From the NCBI GenBank assembly GCA_035048495.1, contig CM068543.1, forward strand, positions 32,117,096 to 32,181,095: DNA of 64,000 bases, given 5' to 3'. Below the pieces are notes generated by a model, which saw only the letters and a program-made list of their open reading frames with translations, ran no database searches and was not told where the DNA came from. A program made the translations under genes and the position numbers. This stretch comes from Euptelea pleiosperma. Lineage: Eukaryota > Streptophyta > Magnoliopsida > Ranunculales > Eupteleaceae. Positions 43,601 to 47,560 of this stretch are shown in pieces (within the stretch, counting starts at the first letter, position 1; the number at the start of each line of letters is the position of its first letter).

Positions 43601-44357
43601 GCAAAATCCTCTCTTTCCCAACCACATACGTAGCAATAAGAAACAACACAGAATTCATTAAATCCTTATTTTCAACTCTAATTCTATCTATCGTTTTCAC
43701 TATATAGTTGACCGATTCATCTTGCGAGGGAAAAACAAACTTCGGATTACAGTACGTAGTATCTAAGAAAATTGCATCGGCGCACACAAATTCACTAAGG
43801 ACAGGCTCTAATTTCATTGAACTACAAAACCGGAAATCTCCGGTGTGAACGTACCTCTCATCTTTGCCCTGAATTCCAGGTATCTTAAACAAAAACTGGA
43901 CTGCACCAGGGCAGTGGTTCGCATCGATGAGCTTGACCTCACACCCATCGATATGAACAGGTTCACGGAGTGGCAGTGAAACCACAAACAAAGGCGATAC
44001 TTTTAAAGCTTCGACAAGGAGCCGAGCTGTGATTTCGGAGCAAAAAATGAGACCTTTCGACCAACCAGGGTTCAAGCCGGCATAGTGATCGGAATGGAAA
44101 TGAGAGAGGAAATATGAAACAGAGTAATTGCCGGAATATCGAAACCCGTCGATGATGTAACGGGTTTTAGGTATGAGCTTCGATTGAGCGATATCAGTAG
44201 GGACGGGAGGGAGAGGAGATTGCTGAGAGAGGAGAGTGAAAGAGTAAGGCGGAGAACCTTGCAGAGAGTTTTGAGAGAAAGCTCTGTAAGACTCAAGGAA
44301 GAGGTCGGAAGAATCTAGGGTTAGGATTTCGGTGGTGGAAGATGAGAGAGTATCCAT
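2430..44357 (-). CDS. LIG6: DNA ligase 6 homologue (SNM1-type nuclease fused to ATP-dependent DNA ligase), 3' end outside window
   Basis: Six exons join as complement(2430..2532, 20541..20637, 20748..20850, 41555..41636, 41784..41901, 42026..44357), giving 2835 nt or exactly 945 codons with every phase matching. The order is beta-lactamase/beta-CASP nuclease (about residues 65-420), a linker with a PCNA-binding motif, then the start of the DNA ligase N-terminal domain (about 778-945). Plant LIG6 has this same fusion and acts in nuclear DNA repair; as I recall it is about 1400 residues long. The adenylation and OB domains would therefore lie beyond base 1. I assigned exons 2-6 by remembered similarity to the Arabidopsis protein, and GT/AG borders and phase agree in every case. 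Introns are 124, 147, 20704, 110 and 18008 bp, and a sixth runs off the window. The two giant introns are packed with retrotransposons. No exon is disrupted, so the gene may still work if the introns are removed. Confidence 0.93.
2654..3104. mobile_element. MITE with ~30-bp terminal inverted repeats
   Basis: The left end GTGTTTGTTAAAACTTAAT and the reverse complement of the right end, CTGTTTGTTAAAACATAAT, continue together to TTCAGCACT. The interior is AT-rich with repeated ATTTTCAGT motifs and no ORF. The termini suggest an hAT-type non-autonomous element. I could not define a clean 8-bp duplication. Confidence 0.7.
3105..4059. other. LIG6 intron 5 sequence, no gene seen
   Basis: AT-rich intron sequence. 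A 125-codon minus-strand ORF at 3436-3813 has no recognisable domain and unremarkable composition. I treat it as chance. Confidence 0.5.
4065..4240 (-). repeat. 3' LTR of element D
   Basis: 176 bp, paired with 14730-14908 and differing from it by scattered substitutions and small indels. A polypurine tract, TGACGGGGAG, abuts it at 4241-4250 and overlaps the pol stop codon. Confidence 0.9.
4248..5604 (-). pseudogene. element D reverse transcriptase 3' part and RNase H
   Basis: The minus strand encodes [15 protein letters not shown] at its start, YVDDIIVT of the RT active site, KYFLGIEV and then the RNase H block [15 protein letters not shown]. It is broken by frameshifts and by the MITE at 5082-5343. 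The start of this block at 5604 was once joined to 10847, where element C is now inserted. Confidence 0.88.
5082..5343. mobile_element. 262-bp hAT-like MITE with 8-bp target duplication
   Basis: Termini are CTATGATACCCGGATAC at the left and, on the reverse strand, CTATGATGCCTGGATAC at the right (15 of 17 identical). It is flanked by ACCTCTAT at 5074-5081 and 5344-5351. It interrupts the RT of element D. The interior is full of GTATCC/GGATAC and GTGTCG motifs and has no coding capacity. An 8-bp duplication fits the hAT superfamily. Confidence 0.85.
5605..5814 (-). repeat. 3' LTR of element C
   Basis: 210 bp, starting TGTTGTCAGGGACC on the minus strand and ending ATTACAACA. It contains a TATATATAT box and, just downstream, a perfect 12-bp stem (5691-5702 with 5716-5727) around a 13-nt loop. 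Confidence 0.95.
5815..5824 (-). other. polypurine tract of element C
   Basis: TGAGGGGGAG directly before the 3' LTR; it overlaps the gag-pol stop codon (5822-5824). It would prime plus-strand DNA synthesis. Confidence 0.85.
5822..10216 (-). CDS. copia gag-pol polyprotein, intact, 1464 residues (element C)
   Basis: One continuous ORF in copia order. Gag is at residues 1-270 with a zinc knuckle [14 protein letters not shown] at 271-284. Protease has WIIDSGA with the catalytic Asp at 384. Integrase has HHCC residues H522, H527, C550 and C553, and catalytic D580, D643 and E679. RT begins [13 protein letters not shown] near 989, with [12 protein letters not shown] at 1061 and YVDD at 1147-1150. 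RNase H has YTDADWAG with D1311 and D1388 (CDNKAAIS), ending at VADVLTKG. All key residues are present and the length is normal for the family. The start at 10216 (MSTSEESS) is matched by the relative at 15869. The element is inside LIG6 intron 5 in the same orientation as the gene. Confidence 0.97.
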   Translation of the reverse strand: MSTSEESSSAKSEIIVAPPSLGSHGDHSPGLQITTVKLDGTNYLAWSQSAKMYITGRGKAGYITGRITAPDSSDATFEKWEAENSMVMSWLLHSMHPSISTGFLFLPTAKDIWDTASQTYSQDGNFARMYELQQEIAHLKQGDLPLGSYYAALRSKWEEVDHYQTYTPACTKDATEFRKMIVRGRIFEFLGGLNQSYEQVRANILGRDPPPSTIAQVYSYIQSEDSRRRAMSSKTDAAVPLSEKSALATQKLSKPTSKKDGDLDDRDRLRCDHCGKRRHTRETCWSLHGRPAQFSGGKQGSSKKPSGSKHGTSAAHATSQDSSDVTPSSGQSNTFSSMDIDRLRQLLTQLDGPSPPTSSFAQTGTSHSAHHVSTAPIGPSWIIDSGASDHMTGMPSLFSTYNICSGKDKVRVADGTFSTISGKGTISATPTLSLSSVLHVPKFTTNLLSVSHLTKSLNCSVTFFPSHCVFQDLETRRMIGSGREDGGLYLLDSQPTSYFVAHQSSANVSSFSVNKDLLMRWHNRLGHLPLSVMKSLLPQFASIPFFEFNCETCVLAKQCRVSFPTSNKKSTFPLQLVHSDVWGPNPTTSIFGFRYFVVFVDDYSRYTWIYLMKSKNEVHTIFQTFHKMVCNQLGTTLKVLRTDNGGEYMYSGLASYFEEHGILHQTSCADTPQQNGTAERKHRHVLEVARALLLGTRVPKGYWADAVLTASYLINRMPSRVLGSKSPLSLLFPSCPVFSIPPKVFGCVCYVHAHHRKDKLDPKAVRCVFLGYSSTQKGYRCFHPSTRRRFVSLDVTFFESLPFFSVDRTSLQGELGSIDESPIPPQGEIPQPVPLDLPDESPVPLSLSPTDTVPQDPQLKTYARRRQKEKQSTIQAHCQEIQLDPGNRVLSDPHDDMSVAPSTILPIDIDVPIAHRKGVRNCVTKHPISHFVSYQQLSPSYRAFATSLSSVALPSGVSDALSQPQWKAAMLEEMAALEKNGTWDLVPLPRGKKPVGCKWVYTVKYKADGSIDRYKARLVAKGYTQTYGIDYQETFAPVAKMNSVRVLLSLAANFSWPLHQLDVKNAFLHGDLEEEVYMTGPPGFSPTGSKELVCRLKKALYGLKQSPRAWFERFSSAVKKIGYSQSQADHTLFIKRSQGRLTALIVYVDDIVVTGDDPDEVCKLKKYLGTEFEIKDLGTLRYFLGIEVARSKQGVFISQRKYVLDLLRESGNLGVKPADTPIEQQHRLNLVDGDPISDTGQFQRLVGRLIYLSLTRPDIAYAVSVISQFMHAPRSPHLEAAHRVLRYLKGAPGKGILFSKNGHLRVEAYTDADWAGSVTDRRSTSGYCTYVGGNLVSWRSKKQPVVARSSAEAEYRSMAHGVCELLWLKTMLSELGYPVKGSMQLYCDNKAAISIAHNPVQHDRTKHIEVDRHFIKEKLGQGLICTPYVHTADQVADVLTKGVTKGILEHLLSKLGMIDIFAPA
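10318..10505 (-). repeat. 41-bp tandem repeats in the leader of element C
   Basis: Four imperfect units of about 41 bp, each with CTTCTGGAGTGGGCGGCTA or a close variant. They lie in the untranslated leader between the primer-binding site and gag. The same array is present in element E around 15430-15610. Possible packaging or translation element; that is inference. Confidence 0.7.
10620..10631 (-). other. primer-binding site of element C
   Basis: TGGTATCAGAGC, immediately after the 5' LTR; complementary to initiator-Met tRNA. Confidence 0.92.
10632..10841 (-). repeat. 5' LTR of element C
   Basis: 210 bp, nearly identical to 5605-5814. It carries the same TATA box and 12-bp hairpin; transcription towards lower coordinates would start inside it. 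Confidence 0.95.
10847..14035 (-). pseudogene. element D gag, protease, integrase and RT 5' part
   Basis: On the minus strand the order is gag from MSTEGATGG at 14035, a complete zinc knuckle [14 protein letters not shown] near 13260-13310, protease [13 protein letters not shown] near 12930, integrase pieces (HSDVWG near 12375; [10 protein letters not shown] near 12080), the pre-RT linker, and RT starting [17 protein letters not shown]. At least four frameshifts and several stops break the frame. The RT part ends at 10847 and resumes at 5604 beyond element C. Confidence 0.88.
14036..14717 (-). mobile_element. untranslated leader of element D
   Basis: About 680 bp between gag and the primer-binding site, without a coding signal. 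Confidence 0.6.
14718..14729 (-). other. primer-binding site of element D
   Basis: TGGTATCAAAGC on the minus strand, one base different from the usual plant copia site. Element B has the identical variant. Confidence 0.85.
14730..14908 (-). repeat. 5' LTR of element D
   Basis: 179 bp, starting TGTTGTCAGGGTG on the minus strand and ending TTTCAACT. It pairs with 4065-4240 and is followed by the target duplication TAGGT. Confidence 0.9.
15091..15301 (+). repeat. 5' LTR of element E
   Basis: 211 bp, closely similar to the element C LTRs including the TATA box and the 12-bp hairpin arms. The primer-binding site TGGTATCAGAGC follows at 15302-15313. Confidence 0.93.
15869..19032 (+). pseudogene. 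element E gag-pol, inactivated
   Basis: Begins [11 protein letters not shown] and follows the element C protein closely through gag, protease ([13 protein letters not shown]), integrase and early RT. In-frame stops at 16467, 16668, 16857, 17887 and 18859 replace Arg, Arg, Gln, Gln and Trp codons of C. They need only C-to-T or G-to-A changes, two of them at 17887. There are also 1-bp deletions near 15958 and 16186 and a 1-bp insertion near 17485. An Asp of the integrase triad reads Asn at the block RTNNGGEY. Confidence 0.93.
19033..20540. other. LIG6 intron 5 sequence with an (AT)n microsatellite
   Basis: AT-rich, no credible ORF. An AT dinucleotide run of about 23 units spans 19577-19622. 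GTCTCGGTCAAGG near 19160 and ACCGAGACATGTC near 20045 are partly inverted and could mark a non-autonomous DNA element, but the ends are not clear. Confidence 0.5.
20541..20637 (-). CDS. LIG6: LIG6 exon 5: ligase N-terminal domain
   Basis: This 97-bp exon follows a 110-bp intron ending TTTAAAG. It completes a split Gly codon and encodes [18 protein letters not shown] and then EVFSVLRKI, ending two bases into a Ser codon. It matches the LIG6 stretch that leads to exon 6. The donor AG|GTATTA at 20540 opens the 18.0-kb intron 5. Confidence 0.93.
20748..20850 (-). CDS. LIG6: LIG6 exon 4: ligase N-terminal domain, isolated between giant introns
   Basis: This 103-bp exon starts in phase 0 after GATGCAG and encodes 34 codons, from [18 protein letters not shown] to MYNNLGDL, plus one base. 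In LIG6 this is the stretch directly following exon 3. The donor G|GTAGGA at 20747 starts a 110-bp intron to exon 5. Exons 4 and 5 form a 310-bp island more than 18 kb from coding sequence on either side. Confidence 0.95.
20851..21994. other. start of LIG6 intron 3, nothing recognised
   Basis: AT-rich sequence directly upstream (in plus coordinates) of exon 4. No repeat structure or ORF of note was seen. Confidence 0.5.
21998..22242. mobile_element. Tourist-like MITE
   Basis: 245 bp with inverted ends: CCTGTTTGGACAA at the left and, reverse-complemented, GGCCTGTTTGGACAT at the right. It is flanked by TAA at 21995-21997 and 22243-22245, as expected for PIF/Harbinger-type MITEs. No coding capacity. 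Located in LIG6 intron 3. Confidence 0.65.
22366..24905 (-). pseudogene. L1-type LINE, reverse transcriptase region, inactive
   Basis: Minus-strand pieces in order: pre-RT ([12 protein letters not shown] near 24800), [12 protein letters not shown] and [13 protein letters not shown] near 24240-24510, RT motifs [19 protein letters not shown] at 24010-24065, [16 protein letters not shown] near 23830, [16 protein letters not shown] near 23660, and the zinc-ribbon region ([10 protein letters not shown]) near 22530. The catalytic (F/Y)ADD box reads LADG near 23535. Several frameshifts and stops are present. The nine-T run at 22367-22375 would be the start of its poly(A) tail. It lies antisense to nothing and parallel to LIG6. 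Confidence 0.88.
25125..25282 (+). pseudogene. plus-strand LINE fragment (zinc-ribbon RT domain), left part
   Basis: The plus strand encodes FPTKLV and, after a frame change, [19 protein letters not shown] and FPNMCFLCK, the cysteine-rich domain after LINE RT. It is in inverse orientation to the LINE at 22366-24905 and shares its FPxKLVW block. It is cut by element B at 25288 and continues at 30868. Confidence 0.75.
25288..25499 (-). repeat. 3' LTR of element B
   Basis: 212 bp, starting TGTTAGCGTATACG on the minus strand. A polypurine tract (GAGGGGGAG on the minus strand) abuts it at 25500-25508. Confidence 0.9.
25512..29911 (-). pseudogene. element B gag-pol, inactivated
   Basis: From 29911 downwards: gag ([28 protein letters not shown]), zinc knuckle [14 protein letters not shown] near 29010, protease [13 protein letters not shown] near 28710, integrase with HSDVWGPSP near 28120 and RSDQGGDYM near 27935, then a 470-codon open stretch 25530-26942 with RT and RNase H. 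In RT the YVDD box reads CVDD. In RNase H the two Asp positions of YTDADW and CDN read YTNADW and CNN. Gag and integrase are cut by several stops and frameshifts. Confidence 0.92.
29912..30645 (-). mobile_element. untranslated leader of element B
   Basis: About 730 bp between gag and the primer-binding site; no coding signal. The primer-binding site is 30646-30657. Confidence 0.65.
30658..30862 (-). repeat. 5' LTR of element B
   Basis: 205 bp, pairs with 25288-25499 apart from a short GAA-type length difference and a few substitutions. Confidence 0.9.
30868..31047 (+). pseudogene. plus-strand LINE fragment, right part
   Basis: Continues the cysteine-rich domain cut at 25282: [12 protein letters not shown], then in a shifted frame YWAVWCEFF and [10 protein letters not shown], the usual tryptophan-rich end of plant L1 RTs. 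The boundary with the next copia remnant at about 31048 is approximate. Confidence 0.7.
31048..32870 (+). pseudogene. old copia RT and RNase H remnant, interrupted by plastid DNA
   Basis: Plus-strand pieces: [17 protein letters not shown], a degenerate LxQLEIK stretch, [28 protein letters not shown] at 31500, [16 protein letters not shown], RNase H ending near [12 protein letters not shown] at 32135, and after the plastid insertion [17 protein letters not shown] to about 32860. It is much more decayed than the other copia elements and belongs to a different lineage (HxHxM-type [10 protein letters not shown]). No LTRs were found. Confidence 0.85.
32157..32607 (-). pseudogene. rrn23: nuclear insertion of plastid 23S rRNA gene (rrn23) fragment
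   Basis: The minus strand reads as the conserved 3' half of 23S rRNA. Recognisable blocks are CGGTGAACGGCGGC, GGTCCTAAAGTAGCGGAATT (the intact gene has GGTCCTAAGGTAGCGAAATT), CCGCACGAAAGGCGTAAC, GGGGGCTGATGCCTGCCCAG and GAGAGAGGCTCGGTGAA. It is about 450 bp and carries many transitions. It splits the RNase H region of the copia remnant around it. The match looks plastid rather than mitochondrial, but I judged this from memory. Confidence 0.88.
32871..33469. other. LIG6 intron 3 sequence, nothing recognised
   Basis: AT-rich non-coding sequence between the old copia remnant and an RTE-type LINE tail. A pyrimidine-rich run sits near 32872-32915. Confidence 0.45.
33470..33780 (+). pseudogene. 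RTE-type LINE, C-terminal tail remnant
   Basis: Plus-strand reading gives MSVAEM, stop, [10 protein letters not shown] at 33498-33550, then in shifted frames [16 protein letters not shown]. Plant RTE-type reverse transcriptases end with MRMLRWMCGxTRxD and then an RRPKxTW-like tail, so this is a decayed end of that type. Stops and frameshifts are dense. Confidence 0.6.
33732..33962. repeat. direct duplication of ~115 bp
   Basis: Two adjacent copies (about 33732-33848 and 33856-33962) share GGACATGGAACAAGG, AAAAGATTTGTCA, TGTTAGACCCTAATTTTGG and CAGCACTTCAAAGTGGATG. Confidence 0.75.
34046..34206. repeat. tandem TTTTACTATTTATAGTAAAT repeats
   Basis: Six or seven imperfect units of about 22-30 bp. 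Each unit is nearly self-complementary around ACTATTTATAGT. Confidence 0.7.
34207..34773. other. intron 3 sequence with an LTR-like promoter segment
   Basis: TATAAAAGG at 34392 and GTGAATAGTG-type repeats at 34621-34675, like those in the family A LTR. This could be part of an old LTR starting TGTTAGACCC near 33904, but no end, primer site or duplication was found. Confidence 0.35.
34774..35150 (+). repeat. 5' LTR of element A2
   Basis: 377 bp, starting TGTTGGAGTTTATG and ending TTTACAACA. It has about seven copies of a GTGAATAGTGYCAC-type 14-bp repeat (34860-34965) and a CATATATATAG TATA box. It is longer than the 3' LTR because of the extra repeats. Confidence 0.92.
35151..35356 (+). other. 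two primer-binding-site copies with foreign spacer in A2
   Basis: TGGTATCAGAGC at 35151-35162 is followed by 182 bp that are absent from A1. A second TGGTATCAGAGC lies at 35345-35356, after which the usual family A leader starts (ATGGTAGCTCTAGGGC). The spacer looks like another element's leader plus LTR end. Confidence 0.75.
36170..40411 (+). pseudogene. element A2 gag-pol, inactivated
   Basis: Plus-strand blocks in copia order: gag ([11 protein letters not shown]), zinc knuckle [14 protein letters not shown] near 36878-36920, protease [15 protein letters not shown] near 37190 (DSGA has become DLRA), integrase with HFDVWGP near 37775, [12 protein letters not shown] near 38270, pre-[19 protein letters not shown] with [12 protein letters not shown] near 39245 and YVDG instead of YVDD near 39500, and RNase [20 protein letters not shown] near 39960 with [13 protein letters not shown] at 40190. 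It ends at the stop at 40409-40411, just before the 3' LTR. Many frameshifts and stops. Confidence 0.92.
40418..40720 (+). repeat. 3' LTR of element A2
   Basis: 303 bp, pairs with 34774-35150 with fewer 14-bp repeats. A purine-rich tract (TTGAGGGCAG) precedes it at 40408-40417. Confidence 0.92.
40726..41554. other. end-proximal part of LIG6 intron 3, nothing recognised
   Basis: Non-coding sequence between element A2 and the exon 3 donor. It has a short GAA run near 41493-41512 and no recognised repeat or ORF. Confidence 0.5.
41555..41636 (-). CDS. LIG6: LIG6 exon 3: ligase N-terminal domain
   Basis: This 82-bp exon follows a 147-bp intron ending TTATACAG. It completes a split Ser codon and encodes 27 further codons including [20 protein letters not shown], a typical helix of the DNA ligase N-terminal domain. 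The donor at 41554/41553 (G|GTTAGT) opens the 20.7-kb intron 3. Confidence 0.93.
41784..41901 (-). CDS. LIG6: LIG6 exon 2: start of the ligase N-terminal domain
   Basis: This 118-bp exon follows a 124-bp intron ending TTTGCAG. The codon split across exons 1 and 2 gives Ala, and the peptide starts [11 protein letters not shown]. It continues through the sequence that in LIG6 leads into the ligase DNA-binding domain ([16 protein letters not shown]). The donor is at 41783/41782. The exon is too short to stand out as an ORF and was found by similarity and phase. Confidence 0.94.
42026..44357 (-). CDS. LIG6: LIG6 exon 1: SNM1-type metallo-beta-lactamase/beta-CASP nuclease and linker
   Basis: This 2332-nt exon encodes residues 1-777 plus one base. 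The ATG at 44357 sits in a strong context (GCC before, G after). Visible nuclease motifs are HFHSDH at 86-91, NHC at 147-149, HTGDFR at 171-176, a beta-CASP DTTY at 199-202, YSEH at 359-362 and PTVG at 382-385. These are the metal-binding and CASP signatures of SNM1/PSO2 5' exonucleases that process interstrand cross-links. The linker has two UBA-like helical stretches (about 487-529 and 662-702, inferred), a basic cluster around 602-609 that could be a nuclear signal, and QSTITKFF at 620-627, which fits a PCNA-interacting (PIP) box. The donor is at 42025/42024. Reading on without splicing adds 36 residues and stops at 41913. Arabidopsis also has separate SNM1 genes, but the linker and the following exons favour LIG6. 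Confidence 0.95.
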
Positions 44358-44464
44358 GGCCGTTATTACCGTTGTACCGGGCTCATAACGGTGGATGACG
44401 TACGAAGGAGAAGGTGAAGCAGAGTCGAAGGGAAGAACATGAAAGGTTTTTCAGGTTTGGGGTG

Positions 44465-44472
44465 TATAAATA
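44465..44472 (-). promoter_or_regulatory. putative TATA box of LIG6
   Basis: Read on the minus strand this is TATTTATA, about 108 bp upstream of the LIG6 ATG, within pyrimidine-rich sequence typical of a plant core promoter. No transcript evidence is available. Confidence 0.5.
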
Positions 44473-44489
44473 AGGGAGGGAAAGCGGGT

Positions 44490-44730
44490 GGGCGTCAACA
44501 GGTCGGGTTCCTATTCGAGGCCAAGTACAAATATTTGGCCCGCGGACTGACCCGATACCGGCCCGTTTAGCACAGGTCCGAAGTTGAGCCTGGCCCGTGT
44601 GTATGATGGGTTGGGCTTGGTTTGAAATCTTAGCCCGAGCCCGGCCCGAAAGTATTTCATGGGCTAGGCTCAAGTTGGCTGAACCAAATGGCCCGTCTCG
44701 AGCCCACAAAGCACGAGCAAACTCGGGATC
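44490..44730. repeat. GGCCCG-rich repeat upstream of LIG6
   Basis: Dense GCCCGGCCCG and GGCCCG motifs, with a second patch at 45255-45370. Such patches often belong to non-autonomous plant transposons; the ends are not resolved. The first patch starts about 20 bp upstream of the putative LIG6 TATA box. Confidence 0.4.
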
Positions 44731-45044
44731 TTTTGAATTAATGAAGGTTGAGCACATACATGTCGCCAACATCCAGCACGGATTTTGTTGCTTTAGATTA
44801 TTCTAAACGCTCGGGATTTTGGCAAATGCAAAGGTTTCCTGAACATTTGGATGATCTAGAGATATGATGCTGGCGAACTTTTCCCATGCATTTTTTTTTT
44901 TTCTGTATCTTTTTTGGATAAATTCTTTTTCCCTAATGTTCCGTTAAATTAAAGGCTGTAGTCATTTCATTTTTTTTGGTAATTTCTGACAGTCGAATGA
45001 AATGCAACGTGGCACACTCTGTTGGCCCCACTGAGTCATGTATG

Positions 45045-45240
45045 TTTGGACCATTCCTTGGTGGATCTATATACCAAAAATCAGTCCAATTAGTGAATTA
45101 TAGCAGTTGGATCTGAGCCTTCTTTCATCATGGGCTTGGAACTCATCCATAGGCCTGTTCAAGAAGCCCATGATAAAAACTGTTCAAATCCAACAGCTAG
45201 AAATCAGCAATCAGGCTGAATTTTTGAGTGTGGTCCACAG
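45045..45240. mobile_element. foldback (hairpin) element
   Basis: Left arm 45045-45140 and right arm 45155-45240 are imperfect inverted repeats. Paired blocks include TGGACCA, CCAAAAATCAG, AGCAGTTGGATCTGA against its partner with ATCCAACAGCT, and ATCATGGGCTT against AAGCCCATGAT. There is a short loop of about 15 bp. Likely a MITE of foldback type. Confidence 0.6.
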
Positions 45241-45370
45241 AATGAGCTAAAGGTTCAAGGCCCGCTATGCGACCCGTTACCAAGCCCGCGGACCGGCCCG
45301 AGTAGCCTGCGAGCCTAGCCCAGCGGGCAAAAAGCCAAGTCTGACCCACAACCAGGCCCATTATACACAT

Positions 45371-46979
45371 GAGGGTCTACTGGGTCTGGTCTTCCACCCT
45401 AGACATACCTCATGTTCTTTGGATGCCAGGTAACCGTTTGTTGTGTGAAAAAATGTGTGTATGAAGACCCAAACTGGTAGGTCCCTAATAGAAATAGTCA
45501 TGCAAGCTTATCGTATGTTCTATTTTAGTCAATTTTTTTTTTTGTCTAAGCATGCTTAGGGTGTATAAGTGAGGGTGGGGAGTACCCAGCATGTTTGAGC
45601 TTAGTATGCACTCTGGGAGATAGGGTAGTGAGGTGGCATATGGCCCCCACCTAATGGAATCGTTGGAAAATTAGGAGAGAGAAAACCTAGTTAAAACTTA
45701 AAACCTATCATAACTTCTACATTAGCTTGACTTGTGCTTATACTTCGACTCATACTATAACACTTAGTTGGACTCGAGTTAAAAATAGTAGGTTTTGTTA
45801 CTCTAACCAATAAGAAGGGAAGAAATTGGAGGAAACCAATGGAAACTTGACACATCATATTCAACTCCCATTAGTACTTAGTGTCATTTTCCCTCTCAAA
45901 CTATGACAACACTTAACCTATTTAAACCTATACATTCATGGACGTTACACACATTGTATCAATTGTAATTTTGAGTCAAAAACAACCCTAGGACATCCCT
46001 TCTTGTGTTTCTATTGCTGCCCCTTCTAGGTGAGAAAAAACTCTAGAAAACTATTCATAGTTGCTACCACTTTGAGTGGTCAATACCCTAGCCATACCAC
46101 CTTTTTTGCAACCATTTTTTCTTCATAGAAAGTCCATTACCATAACACCTTTGAAGTAGAAGAAAATAAGAGGAAGAGAAGGAGAAAACGACTACCCAAA
46201 CCGTATCCTGCACACACACTTAGGGTTAACATGTTAAATCACTAAGGTAGGTTACATTTCTATCCCTATATGCTCGTGGTTGTTTTTCATTTAAAACTAT
46301 TAGTGTATATGCATATGTTAGATTTGATATTCATGTTCACTAAGGTAGTGTATATGCATATTGTTGAATTGGTCTAAATTTTAAAGGGTATTGAGATTTG
46401 AAATTTGTGGAGACAATTTTTTGTTGCCCTCACCTATTCAAAAAGAGGTTATGCTCCACTGTGTCTAGAACCTGTAATGAATGCAAAACTCGAAGGTCTC
46501 TAGCACCAATTAGGCACCAGTCAAAGATGCTCCGTTGATCAAGTCAGCTTTCTTTCTTTCTCAAAGTAAAACTCGTTCAAATTCACATTTCATACCTTTC
46601 TCTAGTAACAAGCCCTCCTTTATAAGACATGACAAGTTTCATGCTCGTAGATGGAAACCGTCCCTGCTTTCCATAGATGTGAGTGTCTTCGTTCCCATCA
46701 AGAATCTCCTTCCCTGCATAGAGATGAGAGTTTCTTCGTGTTGGGGAACTTATCTCCCTTCCTTAGAGTCCTCCTATTCGTTGGGATCATGACCTCTTTA
46801 AGAATCTTCGTGGGGCATGTCTATTCAACATGCTTACTAGACCATTATGTCAGGTTTTTGATTCTCAAAAATCACTTTCAGGTGTGTACACCTTGCCTTG
46901 TCGCCCCTAACTTGATTTTAGGGATAGTTTGAGTTGATTTGGGATTTTGACATCTTGTGTAAAATTTGATTTTTTACAC
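45371..46979. other. intergenic sequence, nothing recognised
   Basis: AT-rich. It may include the leader of the copia gag remnant that follows, but no LTR or primer site was found. Confidence 0.4.
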
Positions 46980-47560
46980 CCTCCAGCTGGCAAGTTCAAG
47001 TACTTCGAGTGTGTCTGTTAATGAAAAGCCCCCTACTTGGGATAATATTAGTGCTTAGATTACATATGTGAAGTTGGATGACACCAATTACCTTCCACTG
47101 TTTCACTAGGTTAAAGTTCGTGTGCCAAGAAGAAATTGAACTATATGGTTATGACGTGGTTGTGGAACATCATGGAGTCTTCAATCTCATCTAGCATAAT
47201 ATATCTTGATACTGTCAAGCAGATCTACGTAGCAGTTCGAAAGATGTACTCTCGAGAAAGAAATATTCTCATATTTATGACTTGTTTGAGTCTATGTTCA
47301 CCAACAAGTAAGAAGATAAGTCCCACGGTGAGTATTATAATTCCCTGCGGGGTATGTGGGAGGAACTTCGGCAATGTCAACCATTAACCACTGATCGAGA
47401 GCAACAAAAATGATAATGGGAATAATTTCAGATTGCTCTATTTTTGTAAAACTTGAATCCTACGTATAGTTCTATAAATGGGCAAATCTTAGCCAGCGAG
47501 TCCCTTCTTACTACAACTAATGTATTTTCTCATATTGTGGCTATACTGGACATACAAAGC
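46980..47560 (+). pseudogene. copia gag remnant
   Basis: Plus-strand pieces KLDDTNYLP, NYMVMTWLWNIMESSISSSI, YLDTVKQIYVAVRKMYSRE and MWEELRQCQP follow the retrotransposon gag pattern (KLDGxNYxxW, then xWDxLxxxYS, then YYxxLxxxWEEL). Stops and frameshifts are frequent. No protease or pol follows. Confidence 0.75.

Noticed and set aside
41913..44357. Stand-alone 814-residue SNM1 gene
   Set aside because: The last 36 residues are intron sequence. Spliced exons 2-6 continue the LIG6 reading with correct phases.
46535..46932. Overlapping plus-strand ORFs of 85 and 93 codons
   Set aside because: No recognisable domain and no coding continuity; likely leader sequence of the gag remnant that follows.
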